Of a stretch of DNA of 64,000 nucleotides, positions 10,889 through 23,609 are shown piece after piece (positions within the stretch are counted from its first letter, which is position 1; each line of letters opens with the position of its first letter). The notes below the pieces were generated by a model. It was not told where the DNA came from. It did no database searches and saw only the letters and a program-made list of their open reading frames with translations. The stretch comes from Nageia nagi. Lineage: Eukaryota > Pinophyta. A program made the position numbers and the translations under genes. The DNA lies in the NCBI GenBank assembly GCA_050084985.1, contig JBITNC010000002.1:5828001-5892000 (forward strand). Direction: 5' to 3'.

Positions 10889-11717
10889 CTTCTTTGTATT
10901 TCAATACATTAGGAAAAGGATGTGGATCTAAAAAGATTTAACTTAGAATTCAAGCTAATAAAGCTTGTTGAAGCTAAAGCTTTTTGATGGTTAATAACAT
11001 AAACTAAATAAAATTTGAAGAAAACATATATGAACTTACATTTATTTTCATAATCTTTATAAGAGTACTGTAATGAGCTAGTATTTATTTTTCATAAAGG
11101 AAAGTATCATTACACCTTCTAAAAAAAAAGCTATTAAGCTAATAATAGTAAAAAAAAATCTATTTCTAAACTAGACATGATGGAACACTCCTTTGTTGCA
11201 TGCAACCTCATCAAATTTTAAAAGCCCTTGATAAAAATGTATGAAGGTGAATATGGAGTACATTATAAACTAACCACTACATACATGGTAGATATTTTTG
11301 GATAATAATTTTTCAAGATGCACATGCCTTTGCTAAAACGTGTTTTCCTTATCAACAATTTTCTAGAAGAGAAAAGTTTGAATAATCGTCATTTAAGCAT
11401 GTGACCATCAATGTCCTATTTATGGAACTATCTTGATTTCAATAGTCAAATAAATCTAAATTTTAATTTATTATTATATACTTTCAATTATGAATAATTT
11501 TACAAAGTATATGAGAGTCATTCCAACAAGAAGAACTACCATAAAATAATCACTTACTACCTGAAGCCTAATATTTGTACTCATTTCAAAGTCCCTAATA
11601 AATTTATAACTAAAAATATGAAATATTTCTCTTCAATAATCAATTGAAATAATAAATCATTTCATAAAATATAATAAGAAACTTAGTCTAACATCACACT
11701 ATTATCTTTAGGAATTG

Positions 11718-12749
11718 TGATCCATAAACTTTTTGTAGCAATTTACATTATTACAATTAGTTTAGATCAATTCACACTTAACTCCTAAGTGCTTGCAATA
11801 TGAAAAGATTTTAACACTTTAAAAGGAATTTACATGTAATAAAGATATATAAATCATCACCCATAAATTGAGACAACAATTTACCTTGGGGAAACCCTTC
11901 CTTTGGGAGAAAACCCCAACAAAACCAAAATCTCCTTAAATTGAGGGAGATCCAATTACAATAACCTTTATAATAGGATCCATAATTTTTTTGTAGTAAT
12001 AAAATATCTTGAAAACCCTTGAATGTACCTACAATGCCCTCTCAAAAATTATACAACAAAATCCCTCTATCTCTCTTCTCTCACAATTTTCTCTTCCTCT
12101 ACAAGATCTCTCTAAGACAATTTTACATGCAAATTTCTTCACAATTTATCCTTGAAAAAATGGGCGAAAAAATTCCCTTTTTATAGACCTTAATAGCCTT
12201 TAAAATATATGAAAAATCCCTTTGGTAGGTGCCTACCAAATCCAAGAATAAAAAAAAAATTATCTCCATATGATTTGGAAAAAAATGCCTTTTAAAGATG
12301 AAAAATGGATCTCTAAAAAATATATGGGACACCTTTAGAAAAATACACAATATAAAAGATAAAATACCTTATAATACCTCCAAAAGTCTTCCAAATGTGA
12401 TATTGATGGCTCTAATGAGAATCTACCATGTGTTCAATTGAATGAGCATTGAAAAAGTTAAATTAATTTTGAATGGGTACTTTCCTCCCTGGGATATATG
12501 GCATGTCAAAAATCATTCCAATGCACTTAAAAAGGGGTTAGAGAAGTAGGCAACATAATTTGGGGCTACGTGTATTAGGTGATGGTAGTTGGGAGGTCAT
12601 GTCATCAAGCATTTAGTGGGTGGTTAGGAGTGTAGGAAGTGGGGAGGCTACCATATGGTATGCCATCTTTGGGCAGCTCCCGTGGTGTTCAGTCCCTTTT
12701 ATACTGTATGCAAGCCCTTTTAATTGCACACAGGTCCATTTACTTATGC
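11718..12749 (-). repeat. G0 3' LTR distal part with 173-bp duplication, copy 2
   Basis: Counterpart of 802-1832. The LTR begins TGATCC at 11718. A minus-strand TATA box lies at about 12175-12188. The 173-bp flanking duplication spans 12577-12749 and runs into the truncated G1 LTR at 12747. Confidence 0.65.
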
Positions 12750-13150
12750 TACAAATATGAAAGGGAAATATTACAAAAATGTAACAAATATTGATTTTAA
12801 ATAGAAAATTAACAACTAATCTAGTGCAAATAACAAAGCATGCACTGATAAATAGAACACGAAATGGCAACAATAAGCAAATAAGGATAGGATTTTACTG
12901 AATAGTAATAGAATCACAGGCCGCTTAGAGGGGGCTACCTCCCTACAACTCCAAAAGTGAAAATAATGTTCAAGATTATCTTTCTCCACACACTTCTACC
13001 TATTTATAATATATTAACCCTAACCCTAATAGTAATGCAAGATCGAGCCCCACCCTTATAATCATAATATTATAGTTTACAATATAGTTTGATAATTTAA
13101 TTAAAATAACTAATACTGACACTAAAATGTTAGGATGTGGGATCCTAACA

Positions 13151-14560
13151 TACCACCCATCTTGGGATGAAGCTTTGTCCTCAAAGCTTGAATTATGGAA
13201 ATTGTTGCTATAGCTGATGAATTATATTCCATTTTGCATCTTTCGATGCCATGCCTTGCCATTGCATAAGGACTTCTATGATGGAGCGGTTACGAAGCTA
13301 TTGTGAATGTTGATCTAAAACTACCTTAGGTACAACTATCATTTATCCATCCTTTATGAACTCAAGTAATTATGTCTAAACCCAAACCTTCGATCCAACC
13401 ACTTTCTTGAGATAGGAGACATGAAACACTGGGTGAATCTTGGAAGAATCAGGAAGCTTTAATTTGTATGCAGCTGAGCCAATGCACTACAACACCTTGT
13501 AGGGACCATAAAACTTTGGGGCCAATTTTTGAGGGCCATTTATTTTTAAGGATTTTTGGAGATAAGGTTGCAGCCTTAGAAAGACCATGTCATCTACCTG
13601 GAACTCCCTTTCGACACATTGTTGATTAGCCTATTGCATCATATGGTGTTGGGCTATTTGAAGTTTATCCTTAAGCAAACAAAGATTATCATCATGAGTA
13701 ACTAATGTTGAGTTAATTACCTGAACTTTACTAGTACCTACAACATACAAGGTGACTGTGGGTGGAGCTTGACCATACACTATTTCATAGGGGGTCATCT
13801 TACAGGTAGAATGATAAGATGCATTATACCAACACTTAGCCAAGAGAAGCCATTATACCCAATGCACAAGTTATGCTGATGCAAAATAGCATAAATATGT
13901 TTCCAAACATTTGTTGATAATTTTAGTCTGACCATCAGTTTGTAGGTGATATGCTGAGCTCATGTTTAGTTGGGTACCTTGCAGCTTGAAAAGCTCTTGC
14001 CAAAAAATGGCTTGTAAAAGTGGGATCACGATCACTAATAATTATCTCTAGCATGCCATGTAGTTTAAAATTATATCCAAGAATAATTGTGCCACTATCA
14101 CTACCTTGTAAGGATGAGCCAATGAACAAAAATGAGCATATTTGGATAACCGATCAACCACCATTAGAATAATTGATTTACCATTGGATTTAGGTAGGCC
14201 TTCAATGATATCCATTGAGATATCGATCCATGTATGATTAGGTATAGGAAGAGGTTGAAGGAGTCCCCTTTTATCATTGACACACATCACAAGCTACCAC
14301 AAACTACTTGATATCCAATTTTATACCTACCTAATAGAACAACCATGGTACCCGCTTATAAGTTTTCAAAAATTCATCATGTCCTGATGTAGGTGTGGAA
14401 TGCAATTTGGCAAGTATTTTTTATTTACATTTTGAAGGAGATGGTAACAAAATTTAAACTTTTAATCTCAAAATACCATCATGCCATGTGTGGTGTGGTT
14501 TACTCATAGGGTCTTGACTGATTTATTTAAATAATTATTGGGTGGAGCTATCCTCTACCC
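13151..14560 (-). pseudogene. G1 integrase, copy 2
   Basis: Core segments are readable at 14048-14290 ([19 protein letters not shown]), 13935-14129 (IISDRDPTF) and 13631-13843 (AKCWYNASYHS). The upstream segment VNDKRGLLQPLP is present here but deleted in copy 1. Frameshifts, including one extra A near 14003, and stops break it. Confidence 0.83.
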
Positions 14561-14585
14561 ACTCTTATTTAACTTTATCCAACCA

Positions 14586-15881
14586 TTAAGGAATAGGAGA
14601 TGAAAGAGCTTGCAGTGCTAACTGATCTTCAAATTTTCTAGATAAAACATTGAAAACCACATTCTCTTTAACTTTAAGGTATACTATCTCATAATCATAC
14701 CCTAGTAATTTGGTCACCCATTTTTGTTGCTCAGGTGTAGAAATACATTGCTTAATGAAAATTTTTAAACTATGATGATCTGTGAGGATGATGAAATGGC
14801 AACCAATGAGATATGGTCTCCAACATTGAACTGCATGAATGATGGCAAGCATTTCTTTTTCATAGGTGGATTTACCCAATTTTTTACTAGAGAGTGCTCT
14901 ACTAGTGAATGCTAAGGGATGCCCTTTTTGCATCAATACTATCACGATTCCAACTCCACAAGCATCACTTTCTATCACAAAGGTTTTAGAAAAATCTAGC
15001 ATTGTTAATACCAAGGTGGTACACATTGCATCCTTGAGCTTAAAGAAAGCTACCTTAGCTTGAGTGTACCATTGGAATGCATTCTTTTTCAACAACATTG
15101 TTAGAGGTGCTGCAATCTTACCATAATCTTTCATAAATTTCCTATAATAGCCAATAAACCCAAAGAATCCTCGAAGACTTTTCAAGGATGTAGGAACAGA
15201 CCAATTTTGCATGTCTGTAATCTTATGTGGATCCACCTTAACTCCCTCTTCATATATAATGTGACCTAATAGTCAATTTCCCTCTTACTGAATGAACATT
15301 TTGATTCTTTTGCATATAACCGATGTTCCCTTAAAATTTGTAAGGTTTGGTCAACATGTACCATGTGTTCCTACCATGTCTTACTGTAGATCAAAATATC
15401 ATCAAAGAAAACTAAAATGAACTTCCTAAAGAATGGATGAAATACTTAATTCATTAAACTTTGAAATGTGGATGGAGCATTTATGAGGCTAAAAGGCATG
15501 AACAAGAACTCATAATGGCCCTCATGGGTGCAAAATGTAGTTTTTAGTATATCCTCCTCCTTGAGGTAGATTTGATGATACCTAGATCGTAGGTCCAACT
15601 TGGAAAAATATCTTGCCCCATGCAGTTCATCCAATAATTCATCAATGATCGATATGGGAAATTTATCCTTGATGGTAATTTTGTTGAGGGCCTTGAAATC
15701 CACACATACGCCATGAGCCATCTTTCTTACAAACCAATATAATTGGAGAAGAATATGGGCTTACATTAGGTTGGATTACTCCTGCATCCAACAGTTCCTG
15801 AACCAATTTTTGAATTTTATTTTTTTGTAGACAAGGATACCGATAAGGATGAATGTTTGGTGGGTGACTTCTCGACACCAA
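14586..15881 (-). pseudogene. G1 reverse transcriptase and RNase H, copy 2
   Basis: RNase H is at 14586-15236 (ESDACGVG, STYEKEM, LTDHHSLK). Reverse transcriptase is at 15446-15881, in two overlapping frames. The active-site region follows the [12 protein letters not shown] segment. Frame breaks lie near 15270, 15450 and 15710. The upstream end joins the protease across the copia insertion. Confidence 0.88.
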
Positions 15882-15893
15882 TTGGATAGCATG

Positions 15894-16508
15894 TGTTAGG
15901 ATTTAATAATTTTATATAAACAAGAGCATCAATAATTCTCCTACTCCTTGGAAAAAAAACAACATTCAAGCATACTGAAATCAAACAACTATGAACATCA
16001 ATCACACAATGAGAGACACAAGAGATAACGTGGTTCACCCAATGTAGGCTACATCCACGGAGAAGCTTTCAACCCTTTTGCATAACATTCTTCCAAGTCC
16101 TCCAAGCAACAAACTAGCAGCACAACCTTGCTACAACCTTCACTTTGGAGCTACAACAAAGCCTCACTACAATCTCTCTCTCTCATGCCATCTACATAAG
16201 CCACCAAACTACAATTACAAGCAACTCACAACTGCTGCTAAAACTACTTACAAACTTCAATCTGTATGCCTCAACTCAAGCCTCTTATTTATAAATACAA
16301 ACAAGCCCAACTTAAACCCAAGCTGGATCTGGAAGGTCATGAGGTTACCCCCAACCCTTCAGTAACTCATATCCAAGTGTCATGGCTTCTTGGAAACTAA
16401 AATTTGGTGAGAAAAGAAACACTCTCTATTTTGGCTGGCTGGCTGGTCGGTTGGCCGGTTCTGACAGGGTCTGGCCGGTTGGCCGGCTGGCTGTAGTCTC
16501 CATTTTCA
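15894..16508 (-). repeat. Copia 3' LTR
   Basis: 615 bp, starting TGTTAGGATT and ending ATTTTCA on the plus strand. A TATA box on the minus strand (TATAAATAAGAG) lies at about 16285-16296. Just outside, at 16509-16526, the minus strand reads a purine-rich AAGTGGGAGATTGT, the polypurine tract. The U3 region holds a GC-rich ggctggctggc/ccggttggcc repeat (16433-16495). Confidence 0.95.
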
Positions 16509-16599
16509 ACAATCTCCCACTTGGAGACTTCCTTCTCTACAACAAGGGTTGAAAGCTTCTCATCTTGGCCTTTACTCCTTAATACCAATCCAAGTTGAG

Positions 16600-18335
16600 T
16601 AAGAGCCCAACTTCTCCTTCGTAACAACTTTAGTGAACATGTCTACAGGATTTTGAGACGTGTGAATCTTTCCCAAACTGACTGAACCATCCTCCAATGC
16701 TATCCTGATGAAGTGGTACCTTAATTTGATATGTTTGGTTCTTGAATGGAAGGCTGAGTTCTTTGGAATATGGATAGCACTCTAGCTATCGCTCCATAGC
16801 TTTGCATCCTCCTGCACCTTTCCCAGTTCCTCCATCAACCTCTTCAACCAAATCAATTCTTTGCTACCTTTCGTAATTGCAACATACTCTACCTCAGTAG
16901 TGGAGAGAGCCACAACCTGTGGGAGCTTAGAAATCCAACTAACTGTTGTACCTCCAATGGTAAACACATATCCTGTAGTGCTTCTCCCACCATCTATATC
17001 ACCTGCCATGTCAGAGTCAACATAACCTTGCAAACAAGAGTTAGATCCACCAAAACATAAAGAGTAATGAGAAGTACCCCTTAAATACCTAAGGATCCAT
17101 TTAACTGCTTCCCAATGCCCTTTTCCTGGATTGTTCATGAATCTACTAACCACTCCCACTGCTTGTGCTATATCTGGTCTAGTAAATACCATTGCATACA
17201 TTAAACTCCCAACCGCCGAAGCATAGGGAACCTTAGTCATGTACTCCTTTTCCTTATCTATCTTAGGACTTAAATGTTTGGTGAGTTTAAAATGCTTTGC
17301 CAATGGTGTAGTTACAGATTTTGCATCTTTCATATTGAACCTTTTAAGAACCTTATCAATATAATCTTCTTTACTTAGTCTAAGCAAGTGGTTTTGTTTA
17401 TCTCTTGTTATTTTCATTCCAAGAATTTGTTTAGCTTCACCCAAATCCTTCATTTCAAAAGTATTAGCCAACTTTTTCTTAAGATCAACAATATCTTGCA
17501 TACTAGATCCTACTACCAACATATCATCTACATACAAAAGCAAGATTACATAGTTGCCATTTGTTGTCTTCTTTACATATACACAATGATCTGATTGACA
17601 TCTTACAAATTTATTTGTTATCATGAAAGTGTCAAACTTGTGATACCATTGCCTAGGTGCTTGCTTCAAACCATACAAGCTCTTTTTCAATTGACATACA
17701 TACCCTTCTTTACCTTTGACCTCAAAACCTTTGGGTTGATGCATATAAATATCCTCCTCCAAATCCCCATGAAAGAAAGCTGTCTTTACATCCAATTGTT
17801 CAAGAAACAAGTTTTCAGTAGCAACAAGACTCAATATTGCTCTAATCGAGGTCATTTTAACAACTGGAGAAAAGATCTCATCATAATCTATACCTTTTTT
17901 CTGAGCAAAACCCTTTACCACAAGTATTGCCTTGTACCTTTGTCACCCGTCTCCCTCTTCCTTTATCCTGTACACCCATTTGTTAGTAAGTGCCTTCTTA
18001 CCCTATGGAAGCTCAACCAAACTCCAAGTCTAATTCTTAAGTAAGGATTCCATCTCCTCCTTCATAGCATGCTCCCACTTAATCTGTGTACCACCCTGCA
18101 TAGCTTCATCAAAACATTTAGGTTCACCACCATCAGTATAAAGAACATGATAAATAGTAGGAGAATATCGTTCAGGAGGTTTTCTAGTCCTTGAGGACCT
18201 TCTAAGTGACAAAGTTTGAGGTGTTTGTGGTGGAGGTGCTTGAACATTATTATTAATAGGACCCTTATATTGATCAACATCTTCTAGAGATACAAACTTG
18301 GGTTCCTCAACCTTTTGCAATCTATCTTTATACAT
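16600..18335 (-). pseudogene. Copia reverse transcriptase and RNase H
   Basis: The main frame at 16782-17921 holds the segment QLDVKTAFFHGDLEE and an intact active-site YVDDMLV box. RNase H follows, with YVDSDMAGD and STTEVEYVA segments. The linker at 18030-18335 carries the typical RRSSRTRKPPERY. In-frame stops occur after LLKN, after VELP, after EEGDG and after LWSDS; the last replaces a glutamine conserved in this family (DSQSAI). A one-base shift near 18365 separates it from integrase. Confidence 0.93.
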
Positions 18336-18360
18336 GCTTTTCTCATTGAATACAAAATCT

Positions 18361-19597
18361 CTACTTCAAATGAATTTTATGGTTATCAACATCCCATAAC
18401 CTATATCCCAAATCATTAACACCATATCCAACAAGATAGCATTTTTGTGATTTTGCATCAAGTTTCTTTCTATCCTCTTTATCAATATGTGCAAAAGCCT
18501 CACAACCAAAGACTCTCAAGAATGAGTAATTCACCTTTTTACCTGTCCACATCTCCTCTGGAATACCTCCATATAAAGCCATAGATGGACCCTTGTTAAT
18601 CAAGTAAACAACAGTGTCAATAGCATCAACCCAAAGATTCAAAGGAAACCCAACATGTATCCTCATACTTCTAGCCCTTTCCAAGATAGTCCTATTCATT
18701 CTTTCAGCAACCCCATTTTCCTGTGGAGTTCTAGGAACTACCTTAATCCTTCTAATGCCATTGTGTGAATAAAATGAATCAAACTCATTGTTGCAAAATT
18801 CCCCACCATTATTGGACTTAAGACATTTCAACTTAGAATTAGTTTCATTCTCAACCAATGCCTTCCACCTCTTAAATGTTTCAAACACATCAGATTTCTT
18901 TTTAATATAGTATACCCATGTCTTTCTAGTACAATCATCAATAAAAGTGACAAAATAAGGTGAGCCCCCAAGTGAGCAAACCTGTGCAGGACCCCACACA
19001 TCCGTATGAATAAGCTCTAATTTTTTACTCTTCTTTTCTTTACCAACTTTAAGAAAACTAACCCTTCTTTGTTTTCCATACACACAATCTTCACAGAATC
19101 CTAAATCAACCTCTTTTAGATTAGGGAGTGAACCATTAGAGTGTAAAATTTTCATGCCTTTCTCACTCATATGTCCAAGCCTATTGTGCCATAGTGATGC
19201 ATCATTGCCTATTGAAACAAGATTCAATGAATAATCAAAGACATTTGTGAGCAAATAAAGAGACCCCACCAAATTTCCCTTTGCAAATACCATTGAACCT
19301 TTAGTTACTTTCCAACTACCATCCCCAAATTTCATCACATAACCCTCCTTATCCAATTTACTTGTTGATATAAGATTTCTTTTAAGGTATGGAATATGTC
19401 TAGCATCATTAAGTGTCCATTGTGTTCTATTAGGTAATTTCATTTTTATATTGCCAATACCAACAATCTTACATGGGTGTGCATTACCTAATAATACTTG
19501 ACCAAAGTCACCTTGTGTGTAATTTGAGAAATAGTTCTTATGTGGAGTAGCATGAAATGAAGCACCCGAATCAAGAACCCAATAATCACCATTCTTT
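18361..19597 (-). pseudogene. Copia protease and integrase
   Basis: The protease begins near the gag junction with an intact VLDSGASFH motif. A GAG-pre-integrase segment follows (LWHNRLGHMSEKGM, then CEDCVYGKQ). The integrase core has IHTDVWGP, then SNNGGEF, where the family has an aspartate (DNGGEF), then PQENGVAERMN. The second catalytic aspartate is therefore asparagine. The codon change is G to A, equal to C to T in a CpG on the other strand. It lies two frame positions from gag. Confidence 0.93.
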
Positions 19598-20156
19598 TCA
19601 TGTCCTCACTTAGAATTGTTCCAACAACTTCATCAAAGACCAAAACCGCATTAGAAGAAGAATTACTAATAGCCATAACAAAGCTATTCCAACTATTCGG
19701 AAGTGAACATAGAATTAATAAAGCTCTTACTTCATCTTCAAATTCTATCTTAACTGAAGTTAACTGATTTGTGATTGTGTTGAATTCATTAACATGGTCT
19801 TGAACTGAAGTACCTTCATTCATTTTCATGATAAACAATTTCTTCATTAAGTATACTTTGTTTGAGGCGGATGGTTTTTCATACATTTTTGCAAGTTTAT
19901 CCATTACTCCTTTAGTAGTTTTTTCACCGAAAATATTGAAAGCTACACTAGAACTTAAACAAAGTCTAACAGCCCCCAAGGCTTTTCTATCCAACAAGTT
20001 CCAATCTCCATCACTCATAGTAGCCGGTTTCTTACTCTTATCTTCTAGAGGTTGATAGAGATCCTTTTGGTAGAGGTAGTCTTCCATTTGCATTTTCCAA
20101 AATTGAAATCCTTTCCCATTAAATCTTTCCACCTTTAGCCTCCCTTGTTCTACCAT
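19590..20156 (-). pseudogene. Copia gag (UBN2-type), truncated before the zinc knuckle
   Basis: Starts at the ATG at 20156-20154 (MVEQGRLKVERFNGKGFQFW). A UBN2/gag-polypeptide domain runs to LSEDMKR. In this lineage a basic region and a CCHC zinc knuckle normally follow. Here the sequence passes directly into the protease (NGDYWVLDSGAS), in another frame. This implies an internal deletion at about 19590-19600. Confidence 0.9.
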
Positions 20157-20219
20157 AGTGCTCTTCTTGGTTCCAATCTACAAACAAGATTCACCAATAA
20201 AATCCCAACAAAACAACAA

Positions 20220-20231
20220 GCTCTGATACCA
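20220..20231 (-). other. Copia primer-binding site
   Basis: The minus strand reads TGGTATCAGAGC, complementary to initiator-methionine tRNA, 2 nt from the 5' LTR. Confidence 0.93.
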
Positions 20232-20233
20232 CT

Positions 20234-20848
20234 TGTTAGGATTTAATAATTTCATATAAACAAGAACATCAATAATTCTCCTACTCTTTGGAAAAAAAAC
20301 AACATTCAAGCATACTGAAATCAAACAACTATGAACATCAATCACACAATGAGAGACACAAGAGATAACGTGGTTCACCCAATGTAGGCTACATCCACGG
20401 AGAAGCTTTCAACCCTTTTGCATAACATTCTTCCAAGTCCTCCAAGCAACAAACTAGCAACACAACCTTGCTACAACCTTCACTTTGGAGCTACAAAAAA
20501 GCCTCACTACAATCTCTCTCTCTCATGCCATCTACATAAGCCACCAAACTACAATTACAAGCAACTCACAATTGCTGCTAAAACTACTTACAAACTTCAA
20601 TCTGTATGCCTCAACTCAAGCCTCTTATTTATAAATACAAACAAACCCAACTTAAACCCAAGCTAGATCTGGAAGGTCATGCGGTTACCCCCAACCCTTC
20701 AGTAACTCATATCCAAGTGTCATGGCTTCTTGGCAATTGAAATTTGGTGAGAAAAGAAACGCTCTCTGTTTTGGCCGGCTGGCTGGCCGGTTGGCCGGTT
20801 CTGACAGGGTCTGGCCGGTTGGCTGGCTGGCTGTAGTCTCCATTTTCA
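20234..20848 (-). repeat. Copia 5' LTR
   Basis: 615 bp, the same length as 15894-16508 with no indels seen. Most differences are transitions. TATA box at about 20625-20636 on the minus strand. Confidence 0.95.
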
Positions 20849-20865
20849 ATAGCATGATCATGTGA

Positions 20866-21560
20866 TCATTGGGGTGGTAATCCTATTGGTTCCTCAAAGG
20901 CACATGCATGCTTATTTAAAATGGGCTGTAGATCCTTAAGCTCTATGACTTCAGATTCAATGATTGATAAAGAGTATAACTGTGCCAGCATCCCCTTTCC
21001 AATTATTTGTAGGATCTTTTCCATGCAATGTGAGCTCACAATTTGTAAAGGTCCACCCTGTAATCCCCTAAGAGTATGCTCTTGTTCGTCTATCTTGAAG
21101 GTCATCCATAGCTTTGCAAAATTCTACTACATACTTCCGAAAGTACTCAACCATTGCACCCCCAAAACTATATCACATCCCCCAAGTGGTAAAGCATACA
21201 TGTTGCTTTTCAAAGTATAGTGGTACATGCTCAGTTTGACATTTTGACATGTGCCTTTACATGTTATTTTTCCTCCATTACCAACCATAACCTCAAAATT
21301 ATTTGTAGGATGGATGTAACAGTCAGCAACCTTAGCCACCCATGGATCAATGAAATTATGAGTACTTCCCGTATCCAACAATATTATGAGAGGGTTCTTT
21401 TTTAAAAACCCTTTGACCTTCATAGTTTGAGGGGTAATAATTCTTTCCAATGCATTGTAAGAGATAACTAAAGCCTCCTCATCTAGAATTTTCTCTATAG
21501 CCTCTTTAGGTGCACTCTCATATTCCTCCTCACTAGGAGCATCAACATCAAGCAAATATA
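20866..21560 (-). pseudogene. G1 protease and start of reverse transcriptase region, copy 2
   Basis: The protease carries an intact DTGSTHNFID motif (frame 21127-21555). The next frame, 20866-21105, runs through TLRGLQGGPLQI, where copy 1 has a stop, towards the reverse transcriptase and is cut by the copia element. The frame shifts near 21110-21130. Confidence 0.88.
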
Positions 21561-21836
21561 ACTTTTATTGAGTACCATTATGACTACGAACAAATTTCTC
21601 ATCATAATTATAGCACAAACCCTTCTTTCAATGCTCTGCCATTTCATCCATGTCAACTTCTTAGTTTGCATTATGCGATTCGATGGTGGGGCACTTGTGT
21701 TATTAAAGGAATGGGAAATATTATGTGTTTTTGTGAATGGGGGTCTTACATTTCATCGATGAGCATTGGATTTATCTTCAATGAGGTTTGCCAAAGCAAT
21801 AGCATCTATCATAGTTATAGGATTAACCATTTTGAC

Positions 21837-22435
21837 CTATGGTTTAATTCCTTCTTTTAATCCACTGATAAAATAACTTATGAAAAATGCGTCATCCAAC
21901 CCCTTTGTGTGATTTGCCAATTTCTCAAATTGATTTTGGTATTCTTTGACTGTTGTGGTTTGACATAACTTGGTCAATACCCCTATGAAATCTTCATAGT
22001 CACTAGAACCAAAATGGATCAATAATTATTGAGTAAATTCATCCCATGAAGGACCAGGATGCATTTTTGAGTACCACTGGTGCCATTGGAGAGCCTCATG
22101 ATCCAAACGAAAAGTTGCCATATGCATCTTCAAATCTTTTAGAATTTTGTTCAATGTGAAATATTATTTAAACTTATAAATCTAACTAGTGGGATCATCT
22201 CTATCGAATCAAGGAAAATCAATTTGGTTATGCGAGGAAGAATGAAACCACCTTGTTGGCTTTGAAATTTATGATGATACCCCTATGGACTTTCTGATTG
22301 CCTTGATTTCTATGAACTGGATGCACTGTTGGTATGATTGATACTTAGTTGGACATTATGTTGGATCATAGTTTGGAATGTCATCATGGTAGGATCAGCT
22401 TGTGCTACTATTTGGGATCTTATCTTAGGTGCCAT
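21837..22435 (-). pseudogene. G1 gag, copy 2
   Basis: Counterpart of copy 1 gag. The ATG is at 22435-22433. The conserved segment (FEKLANHTKGLDDAFFISYF) is readable at 21837-22022. Several stops break it, for example where copy 1 reads LLIHFG. No solo LTR is present. Confidence 0.83.
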
Positions 22436-23205
22436 TTCTAAAAATTGCTATTTTTGAAGCTATTATTTCTAAAAATTGCTATTCTTAGAAAGTGCTTGAA
22501 AAAGTGTATGGGTGTAATATATCAAAATGATCAACTAAAAAACATGATCATAATGGGCTAGGTCTCCCAATGATGATTTTGGAACTCCTAGACTCTTTTT
22601 TTTACGTATGTGGGTTTATTTGCTTTTGTTAATAACTGTTGAAATGGTATAAATTTTTAGTTATTTAGCTTTGAAGGTTTTGTTGCCTCTAAACTGCTAT
22701 TTTTGGTATCTTTGAAAAACTACATGTCATACATTTTGCCTCTCAAATCAAGGTTTTTTGTGTGAAGGAACAATTCTAGGGTAAGGATTATCTACTCTAT
22801 AGGCTTGTCTAAACACCCCTCCTATCCAACTTTCACAAGGAAAGAGGCTACGAAGATGGCTTCTATGACAAGTAGTTTTTCAGTAGCACTTACTGGTGCA
22901 CTATAGTTTACAAACGGTCGACATAGCTTCCTACCTAATTTCTATTTATAGCTTAGATAGTATCTAATATACCTTTCAGTACATGGTGTCTAATTCTATG
23001 TAGGGTTCTATCTAAGGCCTAGGTATTGGTGTAGAGTTTTTTGCACCTCACTTCACACACAGCTTTATGGGCAAGTGTGCTTAGCCAAAAATGATAGATC
23101 TTTTTGGATATTTTAAAACCCTCGGTACGGTTTCTAACTTAGACCTCTAATTTTTTTTTTTTTTTTCTATAGCAAAATGGCCCTAAAAAGAGCTTTGATA
23201 CTAGA

Positions 23206-23609
23206 TGTTACAATGCTACAAATATGAAAGGGAAGTATTATAGAAATGTAATGAATATCGATTTGAAATAGGTAAATGATAACTAATCTAGTGGAAATAA
23301 TAGAGCATGTGCTGATAAATAAACATGAAATAGCAATAATAAGTAGATAAAGATAGAATTTTACTAAATAGTAATAGAATCATAGGCCTCTTCGAGGGGA
23401 CTACCTCCTCCAAAAGTGAAAATAATGTTCAAGATTGCCTTTCTCCACACACTTCTACCTATTTATAATATACTAACCCTAACCCTAATAGTAATGCAAG
23501 ATCAAGCCTCACCCTTACAATCACAATATTACAGTTTACAATATAGGCTGACAATTTAATTAAAATAACTAATACTAACACTAAAATGTTAGAATGTGGG
23601 ATCCTAACA
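23206..23609 (-). repeat. G1 5' LTR, copy 2
   Basis: Starts TGTTACAATGC and ends CCTAACA, directly followed by the 173-bp duplication (23610-23782). This copy keeps the original LTR end that is mutated in copy 1. Confidence 0.9.

Larger units (their letters stand above)
15894..20848 (-). mobile_element. Ty1/copia retrotransposon, young, 4,955 bp
   Basis: Two 615-bp LTRs flank a gag-protease-integrase-reverse transcriptase-RNase H order, the copia order. The flanks ATAGCATG (15886-15893 and 20849-20856) duplicate the target, and copy 1 has the unoccupied site near 4950. Copia target duplications are usually 5 bp, so part of this 8-bp match may be chance. The LTRs differ at about 17 of 615 positions by eye. 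The element is already inactive: it has stops, frameshifts, a deletion across the zinc-knuckle region and a mutated integrase active site. Confidence 0.96.
12747..23609 (-). mobile_element. G1: Ty3/gypsy retrotransposon, copy 2, interrupted by copia
   Basis: The same element as at 1830-8180, with 3' LTR 12747-13150 and 5' LTR 23206-23609. It is split by the copia insertion between 15893 and 20849, within the start of the reverse transcriptase region. It lacks the solo LTR. Base loss near 15270 (gtgacctaatag, where copy 1 reads gtgacctaagtag) shifts the frame between reverse transcriptase and RNase H. Confidence 0.93.

Noticed and set aside
16078-16365. Plus-strand reading frame rich in N, P and S
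   Set aside because: It lies within the copia LTR, recurs in the other LTR at 20418-20666, and is antisense to the element; no domain.
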